The position numbers and the translations under genes are program-made. Positions 45,355 through 54,512 of a stretch of 64,000 nucleotides of DNA are shown piece after piece. The first letter of the stretch is position 1, and each line of letters starts with the position of its first letter. Under the pieces are notes generated by a model. That model was not told the DNA's origin and searched no databases. It saw only the letters and a list, made by a program, of their open reading frames with translations. Source of the DNA: an uncultured Clostridium sp. (GTDB lineage: Bacteria; Bacillota; Clostridia; TANB77; CAG-508); the NCBI GenBank assembly GCA_930990555.1, contig CAKNPW010000003.1:1-64000 (forward strand), read 5' to 3'.

Positions 45355-45528
45355 CTGTTACACTCCCCTATTTTTATAGCACCAGATACAATATACAACA
45401 AATTTAAAAAATAATCAATTAAAGATTTTATTAAATCCTATTTAAAACACTTTAAATATTTAAAACAATTAATTTTAAAATACTTATTCTTCAATAATTA
45501 CAAGCTTTAAAATGTTTTAAATATTTTA

Positions 45529-45559
45529 AAAAAGTCTTACTTCTAAAGCAAGACTTTTT
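45529..45559 (-). terminator. Terminator after prgI
   Basis: AAAAAGTCTT pairs with AAGACTTTTT; a T-run follows on either strand. Confidence 0.75.
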
Positions 45560-45580
45560 ATATATTTTGTTTATGATATT

Positions 45581-45901
45581 TTAAAAATCTTTTGTACGAA
45601 CATATTTAAATACTTTTTGACTTTTTATAAATATAATTACATTTTTTATTGTTTGTGCAATACTTCCTCCATTTTTATCTTTTATAACACTTGCAAAAGT
45701 TCCACCAGAGCAAATAGCAAAAATAAGTAAAGCAACTACATAATTATTACAAATTTTATAAATTAGCATTGCTAATAATAATCCAATACCTGCCCCTATT
45801 GCTGTATAAATTATTTCTGGTATTCCTATGCCATCAAAAATTTCCATTCGTGTTTTTACATTACCAGGTATTTGCACTTTATAATTCATATTTTCTTCCA
45901 T
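45581..45901 (-). CDS. PrgI family type IV secretion membrane protein
   Basis: 106 residues. YKVQIPGNVKTRMEIFDGIGIPEIIYTAIGAGIGLLL is the PrgI start: a short cytoplasmic strand then two membrane spans (about 28-46 and 52-68) and a basic C-terminus (SQKVFKYVRTKDF). VirB3-like position in Gram-positive systems, next to VirB4. GAGGTAGGT precedes the ATG. Confidence 0.85.
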   Translation of the reverse strand: MEENMNYKVQIPGNVKTRMEIFDGIGIPEIIYTAIGAGIGLLLAMLIYKICNNYVVALLIFAICSGGTFASVIKDKNGGSIAQTIKNVIIFIKSQKVFKYVRTKDF

Positions 45902-45925
45902 ATATATTACCTACCTCTTATATTA

Positions 45926-46663
45926 TTATTTATTTGGATCTGTATCGTTATAAGCACCCTTAGAAGTAGATGGCGTTTCTAAAATATTTCCGTTTTTATC
46001 AGTAATAACTGTAAAAGCCAAATCTGTTAATTGATTATAATCATAGCCAGCTAGAATATTTTCCCAAGATTCTTTAGAACCATCTATCTCATCTGCTTGC
46101 GATACTGGAAAGATAAAATATTTCGACTTACCATCTAAATCTCCTAAATCATCACTAGATTTATAAACATAATATAATTTCTGGCTTGACCAGCCTTTTG
46201 TAGCTCCCTGTGAATCATTAAAATCTCTATAAATATCAACTTTCATTTTTATTTTATGGAAAAAAGTTCCTTCTTTTATTTCATGATCCACATCAGTTCT
46301 TACCAGCTTTTGACCATTGTAGTTAATAATTTGTCGATTCTGTAAATCTTTTGATGTATCTCTTATATTAGAATCTGCTTTTCCTATTGCTATTGCATGT
46401 TCTCCAAAATCTCCTATATTTGCTTCACTTGTTCCTATATAAGAATTTACTATAAGTCTAGTTACTGTAGTAACTGAAAAAATTAGTATAAATGCAACAA
46501 TCCCATTTTTAATTCTTCTTAAATAAAGTTTTGCGTCAGATTCATCTCCAGTAATTATTTTGATTATTGCTAGTACTATCATTCCAACACAAGCAATTCC
46601 TGCAATCCACCCCATCACATTTACTATATTATAAATAATTGTTGTACTAGAATCACCAAACAT
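45926..46663 (-). CDS. VirB2/TrbC-like membrane protein with extra domain (245 residues)
   Basis: Two N-terminal membrane spans (GWIAGIACVGMIVLAIIKIIT and IVAFILIFSVTTVTRLIVNS) separated by a basic loop (DAKLYLRRIKNG), the layout of VirB2-like pilin subunits. It resembles the 122-residue protein at 51.2 kb, whose loop reads DAMRYKKSIIR. After the spans comes an extra 150-residue soluble domain (RDFNDSQGATKGWSSQKLYYVYK...), absent from ordinary pilins. Probably a channel component. Confidence 0.75.
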   Translation of the reverse strand: MFGDSSTTIIYNIVNVMGWIAGIACVGMIVLAIIKIITGDESDAKLYLRRIKNGIVAFILIFSVTTVTRLIVNSYIGTSEANIGDFGEHAIAIGKADSNIRDTSKDLQNRQIINYNGQKLVRTDVDHEIKEGTFFHKIKMKVDIYRDFNDSQGATKGWSSQKLYYVYKSSDDLGDLDGKSKYFIFPVSQADEIDGSKESWENILAGYDYNQLTDLAFTVITDKNGNILETPSTSKGAYNDTDPNK

Positions 46664-46682
46664 TTACTTGTTTTCACCTACC

Positions 46683-46952
46683 TTATATTGATTCTTCCTC
46701 ATTTTCTTCTTGTTCATTATTTATATTTTTTTCTTTTTTGTATTCCTTAATAAATTCATTTGCCCTTTTTAAAAAGTCATCTGTTTCTTTTAAGTCTATT
46801 GCTCTTTCTTTTTCTTCTTCATCTTCAATTTCTTCTATATCTTCCTCTGACAAAACATATTCATCAAAATTTTCACAATAATATCCTAAATATGTATCTG
46901 CTATATTTAATAATTTAGTCATAATATTTACTATCATTTCTTCTTCACTCAT
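46683..46952 (-). CDS. Small acidic cargo protein with tail (89 residues)
   Basis: Strongly acidic helical protein ending EENEEESI, a Ser-containing variant of the shared tail. Its start overlaps the stop of the 355-residue tailed gene, whose tail codons form the ribosome site. Function unknown; could be an adaptor for the larger protein. Confidence 0.8.
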   Translation of the reverse strand: MSEEEMIVNIMTKLLNIADTYLGYYCENFDEYVLSEEDIEEIEDEEEKERAIDLKETDDFLKRANEFIKEYKKEKNINNEQEENEEESI

Positions 46953-48016
46953 AATTCATCTTCCTCGCTTTCCTCTTGTTCATTTACCATATTAATTATT
47001 TTGTTTTTAAATTCATCTATATAAGTATTTTTCATAAAAGATCTGAAACTTTGATAATCGCCAATATCTTCTCTATTATCTAAATAAATACCAAAATCTT
47101 TTCCATCATCTAAAATTATTGTAAAATCAACTTTGTCATAAGTATGAAATTCTTCCCCATATTTTTTAGAATCTGCTTCATTTCTATGTTTTACTTCTAA
47201 AATTGCTAAATTACTTTTACTTTCCATCTCTTTAAAATTTAGAACATCATCTTTTTTTAGTTCTCTACTTTCAGAATAATTGATTAGGAATTTTACTGAA
47301 TCTTTTTTGTTTTCTATTTTATCAATGTTTTCTACAATTTTTTTGTACTTGTAAATTTCTCTATATAACTCAAAAGTAGATGTTTTTTCATTTGGAAGAG
47401 CTTTTAAATATTTATCCAAATATTTAGATGGTATTTTATCTAATATTTCTTCTTTATAGTTAGTTGTTACTCTTAATCTTTGTCCTTGTTCCCATCTATT
47501 TGAAATTCTTTTATATAAAGATTCATCTGTTTTTTCTGAAATATTATATTTATTAAGTAAATTTATCATTGTAGATGAAGAATTAATATAAGCAACTCCA
47601 ACACCTTCATTTGCTTCATTAAATGCAATATCTCCTAACACTTTATATTTCATATAATCTGTAAATTCATCTTGATTACTTAAAACTGGTTTATCAAAAT
47701 TAGTTTCAAAATCTTTAACATATTTATCAACAAAACTTAAAAACTCGACATTTGTATTAAACTCTATCTTTCCCATTGCGTAATCTTCAAGATCAATTCC
47801 TTTGCTATCAAGCCATAATAAATATCTATCATTATCTGCATATCTTATAGGTTTTATTACTTTATCTTGCTCTCTGTCATAAATTTCTAAAATATCTCTT
47901 TTACTTTCTGGTAGTCTTGCCATATAAAGATAAGCTGTTTGAAAATCTAAAGAAGAATTGCCATATTTATTAGCAATAGGAATATATTCTTTTGTTTTTT
48001 TATTTCTAATTATCAC
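46949..48016 (-). CDS. Cargo protein with acidic tail (355 residues)
   Basis: Unknown. The N-terminus (MIIRNKKTKEYIPIANKYGNSSLDFQTAYLYMARLPESKRDILEI) is a beta-rich module with a cousin in other tailed proteins (cf. FISEDNIYGK). The rest is helical with FTIILDDGKDFGIYLDNREDIGDY near the end. Ends EQEESEEDEL. Starts at GTG 48016, overlapping the TGA of the previous gene. Middle gene of a three-gene tailed run. Confidence 0.82.
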   Translation of the reverse strand: MIIRNKKTKEYIPIANKYGNSSLDFQTAYLYMARLPESKRDILEIYDREQDKVIKPIRYADNDRYLLWLDSKGIDLEDYAMGKIEFNTNVEFLSFVDKYVKDFETNFDKPVLSNQDEFTDYMKYKVLGDIAFNEANEGVGVAYINSSSTMINLLNKYNISEKTDESLYKRISNRWEQGQRLRVTTNYKEEILDKIPSKYLDKYLKALPNEKTSTFELYREIYKYKKIVENIDKIENKKDSVKFLINYSESRELKKDDVLNFKEMESKSNLAILEVKHRNEADSKKYGEEFHTYDKVDFTIILDDGKDFGIYLDNREDIGDYQSFRSFMKNTYIDEFKNKIINMVNEQEESEEDEL

Positions 48017-48810
48017 AATTCATCTTCCTCACTTTCTTCGTTTTTTTCTATACTTTTTTGTAATGTAAACATACTATCATTATTAAAATAAACAGTTTCT
48101 TCGTATTCTCCAGTATCTATTAAATTTTGTTTCCATTGCTCAAATGGTATTTTTTTCTTTAAGTCATCTAAATCTTCATTTAGCTCTGAATCTATTTTTA
48201 AATCTTCTTCCCAAGTCTTTCGTAGCTCTTCATTTGTAAAGATTAAATTAGAGGGAGTATAAATAAGTCCTTTTTCGACATCAATTATATTAAATATTTC
48301 ATCATTTATTTTATCTTTATCTTCTTGCTTCATTATTGCATTTTGATTAACAATATGAATCATTTGAGCTTTCATGCTTTCTAAACTTCCTACATCTTCA
48401 AAATGACATGTACTATAACCTGATTCAAACATTATATTTGCTAATTTTTTAGAATATATATTCCCTACATCTTCTAAAGTAATGTTAATATCACTTTTAT
48501 CACTATATTTTTTTATCCAATTTCTCGTTTCAGCTAAATCATCTTTATAGATATTTACATATCTTTTAAAGTCAGAATTTTCTTCTTGTTCAATTAAATT
48601 AAATAAGATTATGTTTTTGATTTCTGGTGTAATATCTTTATTTTCTTCTGTAATTTCCCATTTATAAGATGTAATTTGCATATCGTAATTATGTTTTTCA
48701 GCTGTAATTATACAGGGCTTATTATTTATATTTATTTTTAAATTATAAACAGTTATATCATTGTAGCCACCAACTAAAGTTTTTTCTAACAACTTTACAA
48801 TATCCTTCAT
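48013..48810 (-). CDS. Cargo protein with acidic tail (265 residues)
   Basis: Unknown soluble protein: a beta-rich start (YNLKININNKPCIITAEKHNYDMQITSYKWEIT), then helices, then the segment KGLIYTPSNLIFTNEELRKTW. Ends NEESEEDEL. AAGGAGA precedes the ATG. Repeat R4 lies just upstream. Confidence 0.82.
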   Translation of the reverse strand: MKDIVKLLEKTLVGGYNDITVYNLKININNKPCIITAEKHNYDMQITSYKWEITEENKDITPEIKNIILFNLIEQEENSDFKRYVNIYKDDLAETRNWIKKYSDKSDINITLEDVGNIYSKKLANIMFESGYSTCHFEDVGSLESMKAQMIHIVNQNAIMKQEDKDKINDEIFNIIDVEKGLIYTPSNLIFTNEELRKTWEEDLKIDSELNEDLDDLKKKIPFEQWKQNLIDTGEYEETVYFNNDSMFTLQKSIEKNEESEEDEL

Positions 48811-48830
48811 ATTATCTTCTCCTTAATAAA

Positions 48831-48860
48831 TTTCGTTTGAAAATCGAATCTAAGCTATTT
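48831..48860 (+). repeat. Dispersed repeat R4 (right half only)
   Basis: AAATCGAATCTAAGCTATTT matches the right half of R1/R2; the GACGCACGA half is missing. Same orientation as R1. Confidence 0.4.
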
Positions 48861-48873
48861 TAAATAGTAAATT

Positions 48874-49494
48874 TTATAGCTCATCTTCTTCTGTTTCTTC
48901 ATTGTCATTATTTGTACTTAAATTTTTTTCATTATTTTTAAGAAAAGTTTCATTGAAGTTTGGAAGATGTTTTATGTTGTTATATGCAATTTGCATATTT
49001 GTATTTTCGATTTCTTCTTCTTCTTTTGGGTTTAAATTTTCTCTATAAAACTTAATATTATTTTGTAAATTTTTAATATATTTTTTACAACTCTTAATTA
49101 CATTTTCTTTTTTAGTAGTATCTTTTAAATTAATCATTAAGCTATTCATAACATTATACATACACTTTTTATCATAAATGCAAGATATGACATTCAAGCC
49201 ATAATATTGCTGGTGTTTGACTATTTCATTTAATACATTTGGAACACTCATACCTCTTGCGTTCATTTGGTCAAATTCTGGGTGAACATAATCATACCAA
49301 AATTTTTCAAATAATCCATTTTGAACAGCCCATGTTCGTTCTTCTTTTACATTAAAGTCGTGTTTTGACTTTAATATATGAAATAAATCAACTTGCTTTT
49401 TTAATGTTACTATTTTTCCATTTTTGTCTATTACATTTAATTCAAATTTTTTATTATTGTCAAAAAATTTCTTATCTAATACAATAGCTGACAT
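48874..49494 (-). CDS. Cargo protein with acidic tail (206 residues)
   Basis: Unknown soluble helical protein with a basic middle (IYDKKCMYNVMNSLMINLKDTTKKENVIKSCKKYIK). Ends NDNEETEEDEL. TAGGAGG precedes the ATG. It lies immediately downstream of the VirB6-like gene, so cargo and channel genes share transcripts. Confidence 0.82.
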   Translation of the reverse strand: MSAIVLDKKFFDNNKKFELNVIDKNGKIVTLKKQVDLFHILKSKHDFNVKEERTWAVQNGLFEKFWYDYVHPEFDQMNARGMSVPNVLNEIVKHQQYYGLNVISCIYDKKCMYNVMNSLMINLKDTTKKENVIKSCKKYIKNLQNNIKFYRENLNPKEEEEIENTNMQIAYNNIKHLPNFNETFLKNNEKNLSTNNDNEETEEDEL

Positions 49495-49514
49495 TTTTGC
49501 CTCCTAAATTTATA

Positions 49515-50387
49515 TTAATGTTTCTTCATCATACTAGCAACTATACCTACATTATGTACTATTTTTCCAGCTCTACCATCAGTTCCACCATAAGTAATTA
49601 GGAATTGTGATAAAATTCCAGGTGTTTTTAAAGCCATAGTTGATGTTGCTAACGCTAAAATAATATGGGTACTAAGTAAAAATGTTATGGATAATCTTAA
49701 CAATGTAAGTTGTACTATTACAGTAAATGCAACTTTGATAAATTGTTGTATATATCCTTTAAATACTCCTCCATCTGCATTTAATAATCCTACACAAGCA
49801 AATGGTATTCCTAATCTTAAAATTAATACTTCGATACCTCTACTTAAATTTTGGAAATATACCAAAACGTATTGAATTGCAATAATAACATAGAAAATCA
49901 TTCCCATAGAGTTTAATAAAGCATTTACCCAATCTTTTTGAGTATTGAATAAATCTGCAAGACCACTTGTATCTCCAAATGCTGAATTTGTTATAGATTG
50001 ATATAATGAGTTCATTATATTTACAAAAGTTTCATATAAAAATCCAAAAGATACCATAATAATTAGTGCTTTTACAAATCCTAAAAGTACTTGAAAAGGT
50101 GAATTATCTGGATCTCCATTGCTCCATGCAAAATACGTTTCTACCATTTTTTTAACAAAAAGCATTATAAGTATAGAAATTGCGAAAATGTATATCGCAT
50201 GATAGAGATTTACTATATTAAATGTGTTCCTATTTACCATATCATAGAAGTTTGTTTCAACTGCAAAAGCGTCATAGAAGAAATTATTTAATAAAGTTGT
50301 TACAAAATTTAAGCACATTTGCACTACATAGGACATCAAATTATTTGAAAGTGAAAGTACTGAACTTGTTAGCATTGAACCTGACAT
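49515..50387 (-). CDS. VirB6/TrbL-like polytopic channel protein
   Basis: 290 residues with about six membrane spans (e.g. LYHAIYIFAISILIMLFVK, VLLGFVKALIIMVSFGFLYE, LNSMGMIFYVIIAIQYVLVYF, FIKVAFTVIVQLTLLRLSI). Matches the layout of TrbL/VirB6, the inner-membrane core of type IV channels. AAGGAGGAAG precedes the ATG. It follows the 248-residue single-span protein and the VirB2-like gene. Confidence 0.82.
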   Translation of the reverse strand: MSGSMLTSSVLSLSNNLMSYVVQMCLNFVTTLLNNFFYDAFAVETNFYDMVNRNTFNIVNLYHAIYIFAISILIMLFVKKMVETYFAWSNGDPDNSPFQVLLGFVKALIIMVSFGFLYETFVNIMNSLYQSITNSAFGDTSGLADLFNTQKDWVNALLNSMGMIFYVIIAIQYVLVYFQNLSRGIEVLILRLGIPFACVGLLNADGGVFKGYIQQFIKVAFTVIVQLTLLRLSITFLLSTHIILALATSTMALKTPGILSQFLITYGGTDGRAGKIVHNVGIVASMMKKH

Positions 50388-50405
50388 TCATCTTCCTCCT
50401 TTGTC

Positions 50406-51152
50406 TTATTTTATAAACATTGTATCTATTAATTCTAATCCACCTTCTTCTTCCTCATCTTCTTCTGTTTCGGAGGATTTAGTTGTTTTTTCTAAAACTG
50501 TAGTTTTTTTGTTTTCTTCTTCCTTTTGTTTTATTTTAGAAACAGTTGATACACTTTTATCTAATAATTTACCAAAATTTGAACTAACTTCTTTTCTTAA
50601 ATCTTTATTTTCTCTTATTTTTAAATAAGTATCAGATGATTTTAATAAATCCTCTAATTTCTCCACACTAACTACTTTTCCTACCTTACTTTGCACATTT
50701 TTAAAAGATTGATTTATATCAGTAAAATTTTCATTTTTTATTGCTTTTTCTACTCTATCTGTAAATTCATTTTTTATATGTCTTTCTTGTAATAAATCAT
50801 AAATAAGCATAATCATAATACCAGGTATTCCAGCAACCCCACCACAAACAGCATATCTTTTTAGTTCGGCAAAAATACTTTTTGAATCTTCAAATCCTAT
50901 TTTTAATTCTTTGGATAAATCTCCAACTAATTCGTTTTCTTTTTCATTAAATAATTTTTCCTGTTCTTTATGAAGTTCTTCTAGTTCTGGTGTTTTTTCT
51001 ATTTTTTTACCTTTAGCAATATTTGTAATATCATCATCATTTATTTTATCTTGTATTTCTTTGGGTAATTTTGAATAAGCTTCTTTTAAAAAATTTATTC
51101 TATTTTTTTCAGTATCTTTTATATAAGTTTGTAATTTATCATCAAAATTCAT
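50406..51152 (-). CDS. Coiled-coil membrane protein with internal acidic stretch (248 residues)
   Basis: Helical and charged, with one membrane span near residue 100-120 (VCGGVAGIPGIMIMLIYDLL). Near the end it has SETEEDEEEE but then continues GGLELIDTMFIK, so it is not a tail protein by my definition, though related in composition. In the VirB6 operon; likely a channel-associated or scaffold protein. Confidence 0.78.
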   Translation of the reverse strand: MNFDDKLQTYIKDTEKNRINFLKEAYSKLPKEIQDKINDDDITNIAKGKKIEKTPELEELHKEQEKLFNEKENELVGDLSKELKIGFEDSKSIFAELKRYAVCGGVAGIPGIMIMLIYDLLQERHIKNEFTDRVEKAIKNENFTDINQSFKNVQSKVGKVVSVEKLEDLLKSSDTYLKIRENKDLRKEVSSNFGKLLDKSVSTVSKIKQKEEENKKTTVLEKTTKSSETEEDEEEEGGLELIDTMFIK

Positions 51153-51165
51153 TTTTTCTTACCTC

Positions 51166-51534
51166 CTAAGCAAAATATCTTGATATTAAATTAATTATTG
51201 TAACTGCTAACACACCAACTACGATACAAATTAATACCCTTATGATAGATTTTTTATATCTCATAGCGTCTTGCTCTTCTCCAGTTTGTATTCTTATAAC
51301 ATAATAGACAATAAAGCATGCTCCTACAACAGGCAATACCCATTGCAATGTTCCTGTTACATCATTTACTAACTTATAAACTCCTTGTCCGATTTTTGAA
51401 TTTCTTATTTCTCCACCATCACCTGGCTCTGGTACAACTTCTGCAAATACTTTATTATGTAAAGATATTAAAGCTAAACTTACAATAGAAGCTATTTTAC
51501 TAAATTTTTTCTTAAATGTAGTTTTCTTTTTCAA
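51166..51534 (-). CDS. VirB2/TrbC-like small membrane protein (122 residues)
   Basis: Signal-like N-terminus, then two membrane spans (LQWVLPVVGACFIVYYVIR and VLICIVVGVLAVTIINLIS) around a basic loop, the layout of VirB2-like conjugative pilin subunits. Starts at TTG 51534, with GGGAGGG about 8 nt upstream. First gene of the P5 operon and paralogous in layout to the 245-residue protein at 46 kb. Confidence 0.8.
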   Translation of the reverse strand: MKKKTTFKKKFSKIASIVSLALISLHNKVFAEVVPEPGDGGEIRNSKIGQGVYKLVNDVTGTLQWVLPVVGACFIVYYVIRIQTGEEQDAMRYKKSIIRVLICIVVGVLAVTIINLISRYFA

Positions 51535-51571
51535 TTTCTTTTCCCTCCCATTTTTTATTTTTTATAAAAAA

Positions 51572-51660
51572 ATTATAGAAGGAAAATTTGCTTATTTTTG
51601 TTAAAAAAATTGCAAATATATTGCATTTAATATTAAAATTTATAACTTTAAATATTTAAA
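51572..51660 (-). promoter_or_regulatory. Element-type promoter P5
   Basis: Palindrome at 51647-51660, two repeats (TGCAATATATT then TGCAATTTTTT on minus), 25 bp, then TATAAT (51577-51572). Heads the VirB2-like/VirB6-like/cargo operon. Confidence 0.75.
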
Positions 51661-51689
51661 TAGAGATTTTAAAATATATTGATATAAAA

Positions 51690-51725
51690 AAAGTAAAACT
51701 CCTTTCATTTAAGAGTTCTACTTTT
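51690..51725 (-). terminator. Terminator after virD4
   Basis: AAAGTAAAACTC pairs imperfectly with GAGTTCTACTTT; T-run on both sides. Confidence 0.6.
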
Positions 51726-51730
51726 GTTTT

Positions 51731-54301
51731 TTAATTAAAACTACTATTGATTAATTGTCTTTTCCAGTTTAGTTCTTTTTCTCTTCTTTTGTTTTCTTCT
51801 TCTTTTTCCTTTTCTTTTTTCATTTTTTTATCAATATCCCATAAAAGAGCTTGTGATACACTTCTTTCTGGTCTTTCATCTTCTCTAATTTGTCTAATTT
51901 TTGTATTCCATGCTGGATCTCCTAAACCTAATACTTTATTAAAATACCATTTTGATAAATCTGGAGCATAGGTCATGCAAGGATTTATTCCAGACACCAT
52001 AGTAAGCAAATATGGTCTTTGTATTCTTAATACTTCATCTGGAGTAAGTAATTCTCTTTTACTTAAATTATGTGATTTAGATTCATTTACTGCTCCACCA
52101 CTAGAAGAATTGCTTTCACTCCAAGTGGAAGTTGTATATGTTCCCAATTTTTCACTAATTTTCTTTGCTGTATCAGCATTAGAAGTTTTAAGGTATGTCC
52201 AAACATGACAGTTATCTAAAATGTTTGGTGCTACTTTATCTCCGTATTTATCGTTTAATTGTGAAAATGATTGCAAGAATAAATTAAAACGTATTCCTCT
52301 ACCACCACCAACAGTTAAGAAGCCACCGAAGTTATTTATCGCACTAAAGTTACCAAACTCATCAAGTATAAAGTTTACTCTATTATTTAATCTTCCACCT
52401 TGTGCGTCGGCAACTTCACATAGTTTTGTATAGCATTGATTAACAAATAATGAACATAGTCCATAAAATGTTGTTTTTTCATCTGGAAGTATCATATATA
52501 AAGCTGTTTTTTGGGAATTGAATTTAGTAACATCAATATCGCTTGTAGCCAACATATCTGCAATATATGGATCTGTGAAAATTGAAAGTGTTGCTAAAGC
52601 TGATGTAAAGAAAGAACCTCTTGTCTTAGAAGGTGCAATTTTTGCACTTTGGAATTGAGTAACTGCTGGGTGGTCTTGTGGCAATTTATCTAAAAATGTA
52701 TCAATTAACATTGTTTTATCAGATTGCTCAACACACATTCTTGCAATAAATTCATATACATTTCTTAAATTTTGAAGTTCTGGGTGTGGCTCTAATTCTA
52801 ATAAATTTTTCCAATTTGATACTATTTCTAAAATTCCATCAGAATCATCTTCATTTAGTTCTTTAAATTTTTCTTGCAAATTTTCATAATTTTCATTAAT
52901 AGATTTATTTAATTCATTATTAAAATCTTTAGCTGTAAGTAGAAAATCTAAACTTTCAGAATTAGTATTGTTTTCAATTATATAATTTAATATCTTTTCT
53001 TTTGCATTTTTAAAATATTCATTTTTTAAATTCTTTCTTTCTTCTTTAGATAATCTATAATAGTCTTTTTTGTAATCTTCATACTTTCTTTTTCTAAATT
53101 CTTCAATCGTATCTGCTTCTATTTCTTCCCCATATTCATTTTTCTTCTTTGATTCTGGAGAATTTAAATATTTTTGATAATCTTCACAAATTTTTTCTTT
53201 AAATAAAGTCCAGATTTTTTGGTCATTTACTCTATCTGAATTTTCCATTACAACTGCCATAATCCCACATTTTTCAACTGCTTGCTCTCCATTATACCAA
53301 ATAGCTTCTTGATTACCTTTCTCACCTACTAATGATTTAACAATATCAGAACAATAAGAAACTGCTTTTGGAATATCGTTTTTATCAATCATATCAATAA
53401 CAGGTTGTAAGAAGTTATACTTAGAACTTTTTAGAGGATTTTTAAAATCTAATGTTACAACATTATATCCTAATTCTCTTAGCATACCAGATGTATATTC
53501 AAATAATTCTCCTTTCGGATCTGATAAAATCATACTTTCACCAGCTAAGCCTGTATTTGCGATTGTTTCTAAAACTAAATTTCTTGTTTTACCTGAACGT
53601 GTTGCTCCAACGGTTAAAGAGTGCATATCATCTCCAATAAAGTAAATATCTTCTACTTTTCTAGTTTTTATAAACGGAAATTGTTTTACAAAATTTATAA
53701 CAGTTCTATCCTTTTTCCCTACTGCGAGTCCACCTTTTTTGAATATTTTAGTTTCAAAATCTGGCTTTTTAGGTTCTAAATTTTCAGAAGAAAGTTTTGG
53801 AACAGGCTTTCCCTCATCAATTTCTTTCATTAATTTTTCTTCATCTTTTCTTTGAGTTTCGGACATTTTCATAAGTTTATGAATTGTGGGATTTTCAGGA
53901 TCGAATGTATTTTTATACAATTCTTTTTGATTATCTATCTGTTTCTTGGTAAGCCACCATGATGAACCAAATTGTGTTTGATTTTTTACTGGATATGGTA
54001 TTTTTATATCTGGTGTTACTTCATATAATTTAGATTTATAATCATTTAGTTTAAATAGCTTAAATGCCGTAGACAAGATTAAAATCATAAATGCAAGTAA
54101 GATAATTATAAACATTTGGATTCCATCTTGATTTTCAAATATCGTTTTAAACATATTGCCAATATTAAAATTCAATAATTTTAGCGGTGTTCTTAGAAAT
54201 ATTTCCATCAGACAATATGCAATTATAACTGATAAAACAGAAGCAAGTATAGTAGAAATAATAATCATTGTAAGTTTAGTTCTAAATTTTTTGTTTCCCA
54301 T
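51731..54301 (-). CDS. virD4: VirD4/TraG type IV coupling protein with large insertion
   Basis: 856 residues. Two N-terminal membrane spans (about 11-35, 62-83), Walker A GATRSGKT (232-239), SDPKGELFEYT, and Walker B FILDEFGNFSAI (about 644-654). It feeds relaxase-DNA and protein substrates to the channel. Between about 375 and 505, in the region of the all-alpha substrate-recognition domain, lies a Lys/Glu-rich helical insertion of roughly 130 residues, so the protein is longer than usual (about 600). ATG 54301 follows AAGGAGG; an upstream ATG lies in the promoter. Confidence 0.93.
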   Translation of the reverse strand: MGNKKFRTKLTMIIISTILASVLSVIIAYCLMEIFLRTPLKLLNFNIGNMFKTIFENQDGIQMFIIILLAFMILILSTAFKLFKLNDYKSKLYEVTPDIKIPYPVKNQTQFGSSWWLTKKQIDNQKELYKNTFDPENPTIHKLMKMSETQRKDEEKLMKEIDEGKPVPKLSSENLEPKKPDFETKIFKKGGLAVGKKDRTVINFVKQFPFIKTRKVEDIYFIGDDMHSLTVGATRSGKTRNLVLETIANTGLAGESMILSDPKGELFEYTSGMLRELGYNVVTLDFKNPLKSSKYNFLQPVIDMIDKNDIPKAVSYCSDIVKSLVGEKGNQEAIWYNGEQAVEKCGIMAVVMENSDRVNDQKIWTLFKEKICEDYQKYLNSPESKKKNEYGEEIEADTIEEFRKRKYEDYKKDYYRLSKEERKNLKNEYFKNAKEKILNYIIENNTNSESLDFLLTAKDFNNELNKSINENYENLQEKFKELNEDDSDGILEIVSNWKNLLELEPHPELQNLRNVYEFIARMCVEQSDKTMLIDTFLDKLPQDHPAVTQFQSAKIAPSKTRGSFFTSALATLSIFTDPYIADMLATSDIDVTKFNSQKTALYMILPDEKTTFYGLCSLFVNQCYTKLCEVADAQGGRLNNRVNFILDEFGNFSAINNFGGFLTVGGGRGIRFNLFLQSFSQLNDKYGDKVAPNILDNCHVWTYLKTSNADTAKKISEKLGTYTTSTWSESNSSSGGAVNESKSHNLSKRELLTPDEVLRIQRPYLLTMVSGINPCMTYAPDLSKWYFNKVLGLGDPAWNTKIRQIREDERPERSVSQALLWDIDKKMKKEKEKEEENKRREKELNWKRQLINSSFN

Positions 54302-54325
54302 TTTCTCTTTTCCTCCTTGACATAA

Positions 54326-54414
54326 ATGGTAAAACAAAAAATAAGTACTTTTTTACGAAAAAATTGCAAAAATATTGCAATTTTCATTAAAATATATACC
54401 TTTAAATATTTAAA
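54326..54414 (-). promoter_or_regulatory. Element-type promoter P6 (virD4)
   Basis: Palindrome at 54401-54414, two repeats (TGCAATATTTT then TGCAATTTTTT on minus) and 25 bp to TACCAT (54331-54326), the weakest -10 of the set. Confidence 0.65.
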
Positions 54415-54443
54415 AGAAAATTTGAATTACAAAAAAATAAAGC

Positions 54444-54473
54444 CATTAAAATAGCTTAACTACTATTTTAATG
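54444..54473 (-). terminator. Terminator after the type III toxin gene
   Basis: CATTAAAATAG pairs with CTATTTTAATG; followed on the minus strand by TTTATTTTTTT. Part of the intergenic cassette also present near 25.1 and 38.2 kb. Confidence 0.8.
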
Positions 54474-54512
54474 ACTTATCTATATAAAAAGGGAATATTT
54501 AGAATAATAACT

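Noticed and set aside
45440-45470. A ninth element-type promoter near 45.45 kb
   Set aside because: Only the TTTAAATATTTAAA palindrome is present; the 11-bp repeats and properly spaced -10 are missing. The same holds near 39.71 kb.
50406-51152. Counting the 248-residue coiled-coil protein as a nineteenth tailed protein
   Set aside because: Its acidic run SETEEDEEEE is followed by twelve more residues, so the acidic part is not at the end. Likewise the 84-residue protein at 29.7 kb lacks the closing hydrophobic residue and the 107-residue protein at 33.2 kb is too weakly acidic.
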